DNA of 14,842 nt from Candidatus Aenigmatarchaeota archaeon (GTDB lineage: Archaea > Aenigmatarchaeota > Aenigmatarchaeia > Aenigmatarchaeales > DAIDAN01). Location of the stretch: NCBI GenBank assembly GCA_027310605.1, contig DAIDAN010000010.1, positions 1 through 14,842 on the forward strand, in the 5' to 3' direction. The notes under the pieces were generated by a model. It ran no database searches, was not told the origin of the DNA, and worked only from the letters and a program-made list of their open reading frames with translations. The translations under genes and the position numbers were made by a program. This document shows positions 6,366 to 11,986 of this stretch, piece by piece; the stretch's first letter is position 1; each line of letters opens with the position of its first letter.

Positions 6366-6524
6366 TTAAGCCTCTTGAGAGTTTTCAGACACTTCCCGCA
6401 AAAACGGGTTTGTTGAAACGGCGAGTTCAAGACCGCCTACTTTCAAAAAATATTCCTCAGCATTTCCGTTTCCTTTCGGGCTTAATAATTCCCTTTTTCC
6501 ATAGACGAAAAAATTTTTAGCCAT
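6366..6524 (-). CDS. Hypothetical 52-aa protein in the ribosomal cluster
   Basis: This short frame starts MAKNFFVYGKRELLSPKGNG and continues EEYFLKVGGLELAVSTNPFL. Its balanced composition, unlike the Lys/Asn-rich spacer translations, argues that it is a real protein. It begins 13 nt after the L32e stop, with GTGAC five bases before the ATG, and ends two bases before the zinc-ribbon gene. The two probably form one translational unit. No domain is recognised; the pattern could be a small beta-rich fold. Confidence 0.65.
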   Translation of the reverse strand: MAKNFFVYGKRELLSPKGNGNAEEYFLKVGGLELAVSTNPFLREVSENSQEA

Positions 6525-6537
6525 TGTTAGTCACGCT

Positions 6538-6936
6538 TTATTTTTTTTCTTCCGCAACTCCCGGATTGAGCACGCGGATTTTCATCTGCCTCGCTTTTTT
6601 TGTTATCGCAATCCTTTTCTTCCCCCCTACGCACGATGCGATTCTCGCGCAATCCGTTTTCGGGTCCATCTTCTGCAAATCGCTCTCGTTGAACACGCGC
6701 GCTTCCGCAAGCCCCGAAGGGTGCAATCCTTTCGCAGCTAGGGGCGAGCCGTATCCCGCCTTCGGCAGGTAGCCCTTCCCTTTTATGTGCTTCCGCAGCT
6801 TGTTCCTTTTTCCGATGGGGGCGCGCCATTTCCTGCCAAGGCTCGGGAACCTGAACCAGTTCTGGCGCAGGAATTCCGGCTCCTTGCTCTTGCGTTTTTT
6901 TCTCAGCCTCAACGCTGCGGCCTTTCCGTTTTCCAT
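6538..6936 (-). CDS. rpl32e: Large ribosomal subunit protein L32e (eL32)
   Basis: This 132-aa protein has the eL32 core: LRLRKKRKSKEPEFLRQNWF, then WRAPIGKRNKLRKHIKGKGY with the conserved P-x-A-G-Y-G motif (LPKAGYGSP). Later segments are GLHPSGLAEARVFNESDL and ARIASCVGGKKRIAITKKA. It is specific to archaea and eukaryotes. The start at 6936 is chosen because GTGAT sits four bases upstream within the extended leader motif. An in-frame ATG at 7017 would add a 27-residue polar extension encoded by spacer sequence and is less likely. Confidence 0.93.
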   Translation of the reverse strand: MENGKAAALRLRKKRKSKEPEFLRQNWFRFPSLGRKWRAPIGKRNKLRKHIKGKGYLPKAGYGSPLAAKGLHPSGLAEARVFNESDLQKMDPKTDCARIASCVGGKKRIAITKKARQMKIRVLNPGVAEEKK

Positions 6937-7020
6937 CGTTATCACATCAATACGGTTGAGTCTCGTTTGCGCTGTTTGGATTTTTTTCTGTTTGATATTT
7001 TTTGTGTTTTCGTCCATAAT

Positions 7021-7046
7021 CAGAACCTGCGGTTCCGATACCTCCC
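7021..7046. other. Segment resembling the 3' end of 16S rRNA, or its complement on the mRNA strand
   Basis: The plus strand reads AGAACCTGCGGTTCC then GATACCTCC. From memory, the end of 16S rRNA has GGAACCTGCGG followed by GATCACCTCC, the helix 45 loop and anti-SD tail. The minus strand, which is the mRNA, therefore carries GGAGGT followed by a near-complement of helix 45, about 85 nt upstream of the L32e start. GAACC/GGTTC also makes a small local hairpin. Coincidence is possible. Confidence 0.3.
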
Positions 7047-7120
7047 TTGCGAAAACCGTTTCATTGCAAATTTATTTTCAATATCATCTGCCCTGTTTTT
7101 ATTTTTATAAATCTTATTTC

Positions 7121-7169
7121 TAAAACCGCTTTGAAACATAAAAATAAAAAATCAGTTTCGGCAGTTTTT
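7121..7169 (-). repeat. Family A hairpin repeat (L6-L32e gap)
   Basis: On the minus strand AAAACTGC pairs with GCGGTTTT over 8 positions including one U.G wobble, around an AT-rich loop. An extra half arm (GCGAAAACCGT) lies closer to L32e at 7048-7058, as if a second copy were eroded. Confidence 0.55.
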
Positions 7170-7191
7170 TTGCTTGCATTTTCCATTTCGG

Positions 7192-7215
7192 ATTATTCGG
7201 TCTTGACCGAATAAT
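7192..7215 (-). repeat. Family B palindrome after the L6 stop (perfect copy)
   Basis: The arms ATTATTCGGTC and GACCGAATAAT are perfect 11-bp complements around TT. It starts 4 nt beyond the L6 stop. This is the cleanest of the six copies and best defines the family. Confidence 0.7.
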
Positions 7216-7219
7216 AATT

Positions 7220-7753
7220 TCATCCCCTGCTCACCAAAAATATCCCGTCCTGGAAGACTCGGCGGTCGCGCGCGGATATCTTGGTTGCGCGCTCTATGTT
7301 CGCCGCGGTCTGCCCGACATCGTCAAGATTGTATCCCGTTACAGTTATCTCATCATCCTTTACCTCCACTTTGGCGTCGCCGAGTATTTTCGCGCTCCTC
7401 AGCGACTTTTCCCCCAAAAAATTGTGCACCTGCACCTCCTTTCCCGAAACTTTCACTGTCATCGGAAAGTGCATGAAGACTATCTTGAGCTTGTATGCGT
7501 ACCCGCTTGAAACGCCGGAAATCATGTTCCTGATTTGCGACTCAACCGTCCCCGCCATTGATTTTATCTTTCTTTTTCCGCTGTCAGATGAGATTGTTAT
7601 CTTGCTGCCGTTCTTCGCTATATTGATTTCGTTCGCGAACAGCGGTGATGAAAAATCCTTTTCCACCTTTCCGAGCTTTCCGCTGGCTGATACCTTAAAG
7701 CCTTCCACCCCGACTTCAACCTCCTGCGGTATCTCTATGATGCGTTCTGCCAT
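7220..7753 (-). CDS. rpl6: Large ribosomal subunit protein L6 (uL6)
   Basis: The 177-aa protein has the two-repeat L6 fold. The first domain is IEIPQEVEVGVEGFKVSASG onward. The second ends with the conserved VGQTAANIERATKISARDRR and VFQDGIFLVSRG, which in the family binds 23S rRNA near the factor-binding site. The ATG at 7753 has ATGAT at four-base spacing, a one-base variant of the common GTGAT. It lies between the S8/zinc-protein region and L32e, in standard order. Confidence 0.95.
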   Translation of the reverse strand: MAERIIEIPQEVEVGVEGFKVSASGKLGKVEKDFSSPLFANEINIAKNGSKITISSDSGKRKIKSMAGTVESQIRNMISGVSSGYAYKLKIVFMHFPMTVKVSGKEVQVHNFLGEKSLRSAKILGDAKVEVKDDEITVTGYNLDDVGQTAANIERATKISARDRRVFQDGIFLVSRG

Positions 7754-7769
7754 AAACATCATGCATTTA

Positions 7770-7967
7770 TTAAATTAGTTCCTTTCCAAAATATGCTAAA
7801 TCTAATTTTTTTATATCATTATCCCTTCGCAGGATTTTTAGGGATAAAAATGCTGTTCCATAATCATTTCCTTGTTTAAACATTGACAGCAGTTTTTTAA
7901 GTTTCGGATTCTCATATTCCTCTTTTTTTATAAGACCTATACCATGTTCTTTCAAAAATTCATTCAC
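7770..7967 (-). CDS. Unknown protein, probably the 3' half of a gene split by a stop codon
   Basis: A 65-aa reading from a GTG gives VNEFLKEHGIGLIKKEEYEN and ends KKLDLAYFGKELI, a plausible helical protein. Its frame stays open upstream without interruption (KPYEINSAAYEKIVSD) back to the TAA at 8019-8021, and beyond that stop the same frame encodes the zinc-finger protein. No GTGAT-type leader precedes the GTG. The likeliest reading is that one gene of about 130 codons (8162 to 7770) was broken by a nonsense change. A true two-gene arrangement with restart cannot be excluded. The function is unknown. Confidence 0.5.
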   Translation of the reverse strand: MNEFLKEHGIGLIKKEEYENPKLKKLLSMFKQGNDYGTAFLSLKILRRDNDIKKLDLAYFGKELI

Positions 7968-8018
7968 ATCCGATACTATTTTCTCATATGCGGCTGAATT
8001 GATTTCATATGGTTTTTC

Positions 8019-8162
8019 TTATTCCGGATTTTCCTGATTTGATTTCAAATGTTTTTCCAGACATTCTATGGAACAATATCCCGAGCATCTGTGCCCTATT
8101 ATAGGTTTCCCGCATTCGGGGTTCCTGCATTTTCCGTGATGCGGCATCTGGAAATAAAACAT
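8019..8162 (-). CDS. Small Cys-rich zinc-finger protein (5' half of a split gene)
   Basis: The 47-aa frame from ATG 8162 (or 42 aa from ATG 8147) contains CRNPECGKPIIGHRCSGYCS followed by IECLEKH. Five cysteines in C-x4-C, C-x3-C-x3-C spacing plus nearby histidines fit a treble-clef or MYND-like zinc site, similar in style to small archaeal Zn proteins with CGKPI...CS.EC. TGA lies four bases plus one codon step before the 8162 start, partly matching the local leader rule. It lies between S8 and L6. A TAA ends it at 8019, but the frame continues downstream into a helical segment. A specific partner or function is not evident. Confidence 0.6.
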   Translation of the reverse strand: MFYFQMPHHGKCRNPECGKPIIGHRCSGYCSIECLEKHLKSNQENPE

Positions 8163-8209
8163 AATCTTCATTCTTTTTTTCTGTCATTTCATATTTTTTC
8201 CATTTTCGG

Positions 8210-8233
8210 ATTGCTCGGTCTTGACCGAACAAT
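8210..8233 (-). repeat. Family B palindrome after the S8 stop
   Basis: The arms ATTGCTCGGTC and GACCGAACAAT flank TT with one mismatched position. On the minus-strand RNA this is a U.G wobble, so the stem is kept. It starts 17 nt past the S8 stop and precedes the zinc-finger gene. Confidence 0.65.
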
Positions 8234-8250
8234 AATTTTTCAAGTATTTT

Positions 8251-8637
8251 TCAATAGACATACGCGAGCAGCTTGCCGCCGATTTTCTGCTGCTTCGCCT
8301 CCGCGTGCGTCATTATCCCCTTTGATGTGGAGAGTATGAGCAGCCCCACGCCGGCGGCAGGGAGGAACCTCTGCTCCCATTTCTCGAAATTCCCGCTCTT
8401 CACCGCGAACCTCGGCCTGATTGAGCCGCAGTCATTTATCTTTCCGATAAGCTGTATCTCGAACCTCCCGCCCTTCCCGTCCTCTATCATTTCAAAGCTT
8501 CCGATGTATCCGTTCTTCTGCAGCAAAAGCAGGATATCTTTTTCCATCCCGGACGCCTTTATCGAAACGGACTTCTTTCCGAAATTTTCCGACACCTTCA
8601 TCGCCGACAGCATGTCCGATACCAAGTCGTGTCTCAT
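8251..8637 (-). CDS. rps8: Small ribosomal subunit protein S8 (uS8)
   Basis: This 128-aa archaeal S8 is a primary 16S rRNA binder of the 30S platform. The N-domain starts MRHDLVSDMLSAMKVSENFG. KNGYIGSFEMIEDGKGGRFE and SIRPRFAVKSGNFEKWEQRF follow, and the conserved C-terminal rRNA-binding part is GVGLLILSTSKGIMTHAEA ending in LLAYVY. The ATG at 8637 is preceded by GTGGT with four-base spacing. It follows S14 with a 96-nt gap. Confidence 0.95.
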   Translation of the reverse strand: MRHDLVSDMLSAMKVSENFGKKSVSIKASGMEKDILLLLQKNGYIGSFEMIEDGKGGRFEIQLIGKINDCGSIRPRFAVKSGNFEKWEQRFLPAAGVGLLILSTSKGIMTHAEAKQQKIGGKLLAYVY

Positions 8638-8691
8638 AATTACCACAACAATTTCATTGAACTCAATATGGAACGATTAATAATATTACGC

Positions 8692-8720
8692 TTGTTCGGC
8701 CGTTGTTTTTTTCATCTGAA
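8692..8720 (-). repeat. Family C element after the S14 stop
   Basis: On the minus strand it reads TTCAGATGAAAAAAACAACG then GCCGAACAA. It matches 9702-9729 after S4e except for one extra A. It begins 13 nt past the S14 stop. CGGCCG is its only palindromic core, and GCCGAACAA recalls one arm of family B. Confidence 0.65.
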
Positions 8721-8733
8721 TCCATGTTGTTTT

Positions 8734-8892
8734 TCAACTATATTTCCTGAACCCTATCTTCGCGGCTACTTCGCGCATGCACTGGCGGCAGTACATCAGC
8801 CCGTACTTCCTTATTATCGCGCCGTGCCTCCCGCAGCGCCTGCACGCGTACGCGCCCTTTCCGGTTTTCCTCTCCTTCTTTTTCGCTTTCAT
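8734..8892 (-). CDS. rps14: Small ribosomal subunit protein S14 (uS14), zinc-binding form
   Basis: This short 52-aa protein has the zinc-binding C-x2-C...C-x2-C pattern: YACRRCGRHGAIIRKYGLMY then CRQCMREVAAKIGFRKYS. It binds 16S rRNA in the 30S head. Length and motif match archaeal S14. The ATG at 8892 is preceded by GTGATAATC, with GTGAT four bases before the start. It lies between L5 and S8 as usual. Confidence 0.95.
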   Translation of the reverse strand: MKAKKKERKTGKGAYACRRCGRHGAIIRKYGLMYCRQCMREVAAKIGFRKYS

Positions 8893-8928
8893 GATTATCA
8901 CGGATTGATTTTTCTGTTTTTATCTTGT

Positions 8929-9022
8929 GTTTTCGTCCGTATGATTTATTTTTTTCAATAATTTTTTTCGAAAACCATTTTGCGAGTAATCTGTTGTAAA
9001 TAACATTTATGATGGCTTTCTT
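8929..9022 (-). repeat. 94-nt duplicated block containing a family A hairpin (copy 2)
   Basis: It is 93/94 identical to 4677-4770. The terminal stem AAAGCCAT / ATGGTTTT on the minus strand has one G.U wobble. It fills most of the 153-nt L5-S14 gap and ends about 37 nt upstream of the S14 start. Confidence 0.85.
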
Positions 9023-9045
9023 ATTGTGTTATGATTTGAAATCTC

Positions 9046-9555
9046 TTACTCAACTTTCACTCCGAAGTTTTTCGCAGCCCATTCTTTTGCATCATCGCTT
9101 GTTATCACATGCCTCTTTCCAAGCTTGTGCGGAATCCTTTTCTCCTTCACGCGGAAGCCGCGGCGCTCGAGCGTGACGCAGACATCCATCCCGTATATTC
9201 CGATTTCAGGGTCGTATCTGACGCCGGGCAGGTCTATCTGCTCGCGCACGCCGAATGAAAAGTTCCCCTGCCTGTCGAACACCCGCTCGGGCAGCTTCCC
9301 GTCTATCGCGTCCAGCGCCTTCTTCAAAAACCCGGTTGCATCATTCCCGCGCAGCGTCACCATGCAGCCGAGCGGCCTGCCTTTCGCGACCCCGAAGGTT
9401 GAGCGGCTGCGCGAGTTCGTGATTACCGCTTTCTTTCCGGTTATCTTCTCGAGCAGCTTCTTCGCCTTGTCAAGCTTTTCCCCTCCTGTGCCGCAACCGA
9501 TGTTTATCGTCAGTTTTCCCATCCTTACCTCGCGCATCGGGTTTTCATTTGTCAT
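9046..9555 (-). CDS. rpl5: Large ribosomal subunit protein L5 (uL5)
   Basis: This 169-aa archaeal L5 contacts 5S rRNA and the P-site tRNA in the central protuberance. The signatures are GKLTINIGCGTGGEKLDKAK, the conserved KKAVITNSRSRSTFGVAKGR, then FSFGVREQIDLPGVRYDPEI and GIYGMDVCVTLERRGFRV. The ATG at 9555 has GTGAT four bases upstream and the extended leader motif. MREV or MGKL farther in could serve as starts but lack that signal. The leader also carries an unusual double hairpin. Confidence 0.95.
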   Translation of the reverse strand: MTNENPMREVRMGKLTINIGCGTGGEKLDKAKKLLEKITGKKAVITNSRSRSTFGVAKGRPLGCMVTLRGNDATGFLKKALDAIDGKLPERVFDRQGNFSFGVREQIDLPGVRYDPEIGIYGMDVCVTLERRGFRVKEKRIPHKLGKRHVITSDDAKEWAAKNFGVKVE

Positions 9556-9601
9556 TAACATCACATCGATATCGATTGATTTCATTTGCGAAATTGTAAT
9601 T

Positions 9602-9653
9602 TGCACGAAAAGCGGAGCTTTTCGGCATGCCGAAAACCGAAGGTTTTCGTGCA
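9602..9653 (-). promoter_or_regulatory. Tandem hairpins with an alternative long stem in the L5 leader
   Basis: Two perfect 8-bp hairpins with three-base loops lie side by side: CGAAAAGC/GCTTTTCG (9606-9624) and CGAAAACC/GGTTTTCG (9631-9649), separated by GCATGC. The outermost bases TGCACGAAAA (9602-9611) and TTTTCGTGCA (9644-9653) can instead form a perfect 10-bp stem that excludes both. It lies 47-98 nt upstream of the L5 start. Two exclusive folds in a leader suggest a switch, but no ligand family is recognised. Confidence 0.5.
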
Positions 9654-9701
9654 TTTTGCGGGTTTATTTTTACTTATTGCGGATTGAATTCAATGACATG
9701 G

Positions 9702-9729
9702 TTGTTCGGCCGTTGTTTTTTCATCTGAA
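9702..9729 (-). repeat. Family C element after the S4e stop
   Basis: It is the same 28-nt sequence as at 8692-8720, with one A fewer, starting 9 nt past the S4e stop. The flanking bases of the two copies differ, so the shared block has defined ends. Confidence 0.65.
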
Positions 9730-9738
9730 CCGCGTTTC

Positions 9739-10419
9739 TCACTCAACTGCGAGCGCGGGCTTGTCCTTTCCAACCGCCATGACATAATCGAAAGCTGTCT
9801 CAAAAACTTCCGAATTTTTTTTCAGCCATATCCTTTTCATGCTTCCAGCTTCTATTTTTTCCACCCTTGCAACCATTCCCGCATTCTTTCCTTTTGTTAC
9901 AAGCGCTGCCGCGCCTTCTTCGAGCTTCAAATGCTCGATAATTTCCTGTTCCGGCAGCCCGATAAGTAGCGAGTCATTGGTTTTGAATTCCTTTTCCGAT
10001 ACGAGGTTCCTGCCGTCGTGGAGGTTGTACTGGATTTTTCCGCCGCTGATTGCGGTCTTCCCGACAATCTTGCACAGCTTCATCTTCGATTCCTTTCCCT
10101 CGATCTTCAAAAGCTTCAACCCCTTTTTTTCCGGCAGCACCCTGTAAGCCGCGGAAGCCGAAGGTATCGCTACCGCGTCCATCAATCCTATCCCGAACTT
10201 CTGGTCACTGCAAACTTTTCCGTCGACAAGCGCCTCGCCGCGCTTTATCTCCCGCTTGCCCTCCCTGCCGCTCTCCGCGAGCATCGCGATGTCCCTCAGC
10301 GCCGCGACCAGCGGAATCGACGCGGATTTCGCGTGCGGCCCTCTCGGCGAAGCTGTGAACTTGCCGCTGCTCTTCCTCCTGCCCGCGAGGGGCGCCGACA
10401 TCCTTTTCTGCCATGCCAT
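9739..10419 (-). CDS. rps4e: Small ribosomal subunit protein S4e (eS4)
   Basis: This 226-aa archaeal/eukaryotic 30S protein opens with QKRMSAPLAGRRKSSGKFTA then SPRGPHAKSASIPLVAALRD, the conserved N-terminal block with RGPHxKxxSIPL. An S4-type RNA-binding segment follows (IKRGEALVDGKVCSDQKFGI), then the eS4 central domain and a C-terminal KOW-like region (LVTKGKNAGMVARVEKIEAG). The ATG at 10419 is preceded by GTGATATCT, with GTGAT four bases upstream. It lies between L24 and L5, as in other archaea. Confidence 0.95.
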   Translation of the reverse strand: MAWQKRMSAPLAGRRKSSGKFTASPRGPHAKSASIPLVAALRDIAMLAESGREGKREIKRGEALVDGKVCSDQKFGIGLMDAVAIPSASAAYRVLPEKKGLKLLKIEGKESKMKLCKIVGKTAISGGKIQYNLHDGRNLVSEKEFKTNDSLLIGLPEQEIIEHLKLEEGAAALVTKGKNAGMVARVEKIEAGSMKRIWLKKNSEVFETAFDYVMAVGKDKPALAVE

Positions 10420-10588
10420 AGATATCACTTTAACATTTTCCATTATCGCATATTGTGTCTGCTGTTTGAGTGCAGTTAATATCAAATCACATATTACGAT
10501 TGAATCGGGTTACATTGTTTTTGCTTTTCGGTGTTTGATTTTTTTGTGTTTTTGTCCGTTATGTTTTTTATTTTCAATATTTTGTTGC

Positions 10589-10687
10589 GAAAACCATATT
10601 GAGAGTAATTTATTGTTAACAACAGTTACGATGGTTTTATTGTTTGAAATTTTTCATTTCAGGATTATTCGTTCGATACCGAACAAT
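10589..10687 (-). repeat. Composite intergenic repeat, family B then family A (L24-S4e gap)
   Basis: This is the most complete composite. On the minus strand, family B (10687-10664, arms ATTGTTCG and CGAATAAT) lies 21 nt after the L24 stop, followed about 25 nt later by family A (10638-10589, arms AAAACCAT and ATGGTTTT, 8 bp). Here the closing pair is A-T where other copies have G-C. The composite fills much of a 289-nt gap, the longest between two ribosomal protein genes in this window. Confidence 0.7.
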
Positions 10688-10708
10688 AATTTTCATTCAT
10701 TTTCAGTT

Positions 10709-11104
10709 TTATTTCTTCATCTCTATCTTGGCGCTTTTTGTTTTTGTCTTTTCCAATATCCTCTGCCTCATCTTGTCGCCGAAGTCGGCTTTCGTTATTA
10801 CAAGGTTCGAGGGCTGCAGCGGGACTTTCGCCTCGTTGCCCTTCGCGGTTTTCCTGACGATACCCTCCACATAAATTTTCAGTTCTTTCAAGTCGACTTC
10901 CGCGACCTTGCCTGCCTTTCCCGAATGCGAGCCGCGCATAATTCTTATCTCGTCGCCCTTCCTGAGTTGCAGGCTTCTCTTCCCGAGCTGCGCGCGCAGC
11001 TCCCTTGACAAATGCGCGGACACGAGCTTCTGCCTTATGTGCAGCGGCGCATTGTAAAGCGCCTTCCTCTGCTTGCGGGGCTTCGAGGATTTTGAAAAAG
11101 CCAT
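10709..11104 (-). CDS. rpl24: Large ribosomal subunit protein L24 (uL24)
   Basis: The 131-aa protein is an archaeal L24, an assembly-initiating 23S rRNA binder near the exit tunnel. SKPRKQRKALYNAPLHIRQK and LVSAHLSRELRAQLGKRSLQ are the archaeal/eukaryotic N-terminal part. The KOW motif is RIMRGSHSGKAGKVAEVDLK. The ATG at 11104 has GTGAT four bases upstream, which also touches the stop codon of the preceding 40-aa ORF. Upstream in-frame codons (to 11152) overlap that ORF and are not needed. Confidence 0.95.
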   Translation of the reverse strand: MAFSKSSKPRKQRKALYNAPLHIRQKLVSAHLSRELRAQLGKRSLQLRKGDEIRIMRGSHSGKAGKVAEVDLKELKIYVEGIVRKTAKGNEAKVPLQPSNLVITKADFGDKMRQRILEKTKTKSAKIEMKK

Positions 11105-11114
11105 GAACATCACT

Positions 11115-11237
11115 TTATTGCATATTTTTTCTCCTGAAGAGTTTTGATTCATATTTCTGCATCATTTCTTCGAGCAACGGAATTACAGGCTTCAGTTTTT
11201 CATATATTTCCAAAGATGCGCTGCTTTCATCGCACAT
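11115..11237 (-). CDS. Hypothetical 40-aa protein between L14 and L24
   Basis: The ATG at 11237 is preceded by GGTGA, a good archaeal ribosome-binding site. The product starts MCDESSASLEIYEKLKPVIP and continues LLEEMMQKYESKLF, an amphipathic helical peptide. The TAA ends just before the GTGAT of the L24 leader, 10 nt before the L24 ATG, suggesting coupling. The same frame is open farther upstream (KTLEVIKQKYGEN) to a TAA at 11280-11282, so this could instead be the tail of a broken gene. No family is recognised. Confidence 0.45.
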   Translation of the reverse strand: MCDESSASLEIYEKLKPVIPLLEEMMQKYESKLFRRKNMQ

Positions 11238-11276
11238 ATTTTCACCATATTTCTGTTTTATTACTTCTAATGTTTT

Positions 11277-11375
11277 TGATTAAACTTTTTTGAACAAGTG
11301 AGCAACGGCAATATCGGTATGCGAAGCATCAATAATATTATTCGTTGCGAACTTTCGCCGAAAAAAGTTTAATCA
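11277..11375. repeat. 99-bp element with perfect 15-bp terminal inverted repeats at the L14 stop
   Basis: TGATTAAACTTTTTT (11277-11291) and AAAAAAGTTTAATCA (11361-11375) are exact complements 69 nt apart. The L14 stop codon TGA forms the outer end of one arm. No target-site duplication is visible. It could act as an RNA hairpin at the 3' end of L14 or be a miniature insertion; the sequence does not decide. Confidence 0.55.
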
Positions 11376-11771
11376 CACTATTATGCTCGCTATCTTGCCG
11401 ATTGCGCTGAACCTTTCCACAACTTCTTTCGCTATCGGGCCCTTTATTTCTGTGCCGCGCGGCTCAAGCCTCTCGTTCACGAGCACGACCGCGTTGTCCT
11501 CGAACTTTATCCTCATGCCGTTCGGCCTCCTGTATTCCTTGCGCTGGCGCACTATCACCCCGGTCACGACCTCGTGCCTGATTTTCTCGTTCCCCTTCTT
11601 GACAGCGCCCACGATGACGGCGCCGACGCCCGCGCCCGTCCTTCGCCTGCGAACGCTGTGCGTGCTCTTGACCGTGATGAGCTGCACAATCTGCGCGCCC
11701 GTGTTGTCCGCGCACTTCAGGAAGCTGCCCGACTCAAGCCCGCGAGTCACATTTGCGCTTATTGCTTTCAT
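11373..11771 (-). CDS. rpl14: Large ribosomal subunit protein L14 (uL14)
   Basis: At 132 aa this is the standard archaeal length. Conserved parts are GSFLKCADNTGAQIVQLITV, the basic RRRRTGAGVGAVIVGAVKKG and VIVRQRKEYRRPNGMRIKFE, then DNAVVLVNERLEPRGTEIKG with the C-terminal GPIAKEVVERFSAIGKIASI. It binds 23S rRNA at the subunit interface. The start at 11771 has GTGAT at four bases and the full extended leader motif. A longer in-frame extension to 11945 is translated spacer (family A repeat) and is rejected. Confidence 0.96.
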   Translation of the reverse strand: MKAISANVTRGLESGSFLKCADNTGAQIVQLITVKSTHSVRRRRTGAGVGAVIVGAVKKGNEKIRHEVVTGVIVRQRKEYRRPNGMRIKFEDNAVVLVNERLEPRGTEIKGPIAKEVVERFSAIGKIASIIV

Positions 11772-11842
11772 GAATATCACATCAATATCGTTGAGTTCCA
11801 TTCGCGTTTTCGTCAGTCCGTTTTTTATTTTTTTCTTTATCT

Positions 11843-11889
11843 GAAAACCGTATTCATGATAAAAAATGAACATCAGCTGCGGCGGTTTT
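11843..11889 (-). repeat. Family A hairpin repeat (S17-L14 gap)
   Basis: On the minus strand AAAACCG pairs with CGGTTTT (7 bp) around an AT-rich loop. The inner CCGCAGCTGATG resembles the CGYAACTG that follows the 5' arm in other copies. It lies in a 215-nt gap and ends about 70 nt before the L14 start. Confidence 0.55.
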
Positions 11890-11904
11890 ATTTTTCCGAA
11901 AATC

Positions 11905-11982
11905 TTATTCCGCATCTTTTTCGTTTTCATAATGTTTTTCGTCAAAACCTTTTTCTTTCAGATAGTTTGCTGCTTCATCCAC
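11905..11982 (-). CDS. Possible 25-codon ORF just after S17
   Basis: A GTG four bases past the S17 stop region opens a frame reading MDEAANYLKEKGFDEKHYEN then EKDAE before TAA. The composition is protein-like and unlike the Lys/Ile-rich repeat translations. The frame also runs open backwards into the S17 gene in +1 phase, so it could be a former C-terminal extension of S17 separated by a frameshift. Too short to assign. Confidence 0.25.
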   Translation of the reverse strand: MDEAANYLKEKGFDEKHYENEKDAE

Positions 11983-11986
11983 CTTC

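Noticed and set aside
6185..6430. 81-codon minus-strand frame between L32e and L19e
   Set aside because: Another frame of this region encodes the CPAC...CPAC zinc ribbon and the preceding 52-aa ORF with close coupling; this frame cuts across both.
7192..7215. Family B as an ordinary intrinsic terminator for the upstream gene
   Set aside because: In the sense direction the hairpin is followed by CCGAAA, not a T-run, and the downstream ribosomal genes lack obvious promoters. The T-rich side is antisense.
8019..8021. TAA as a recoded sense codon
   Set aside because: TAA is used as a true stop by other genes here (L18, L32e, L5), and no readthrough element is evident.
8005..8232. 75-codon minus-strand frame between S8 and L6
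   Set aside because: The same DNA read one frame over gives the regularly spaced Cys/His zinc-finger protein, so this frame is the shadow.
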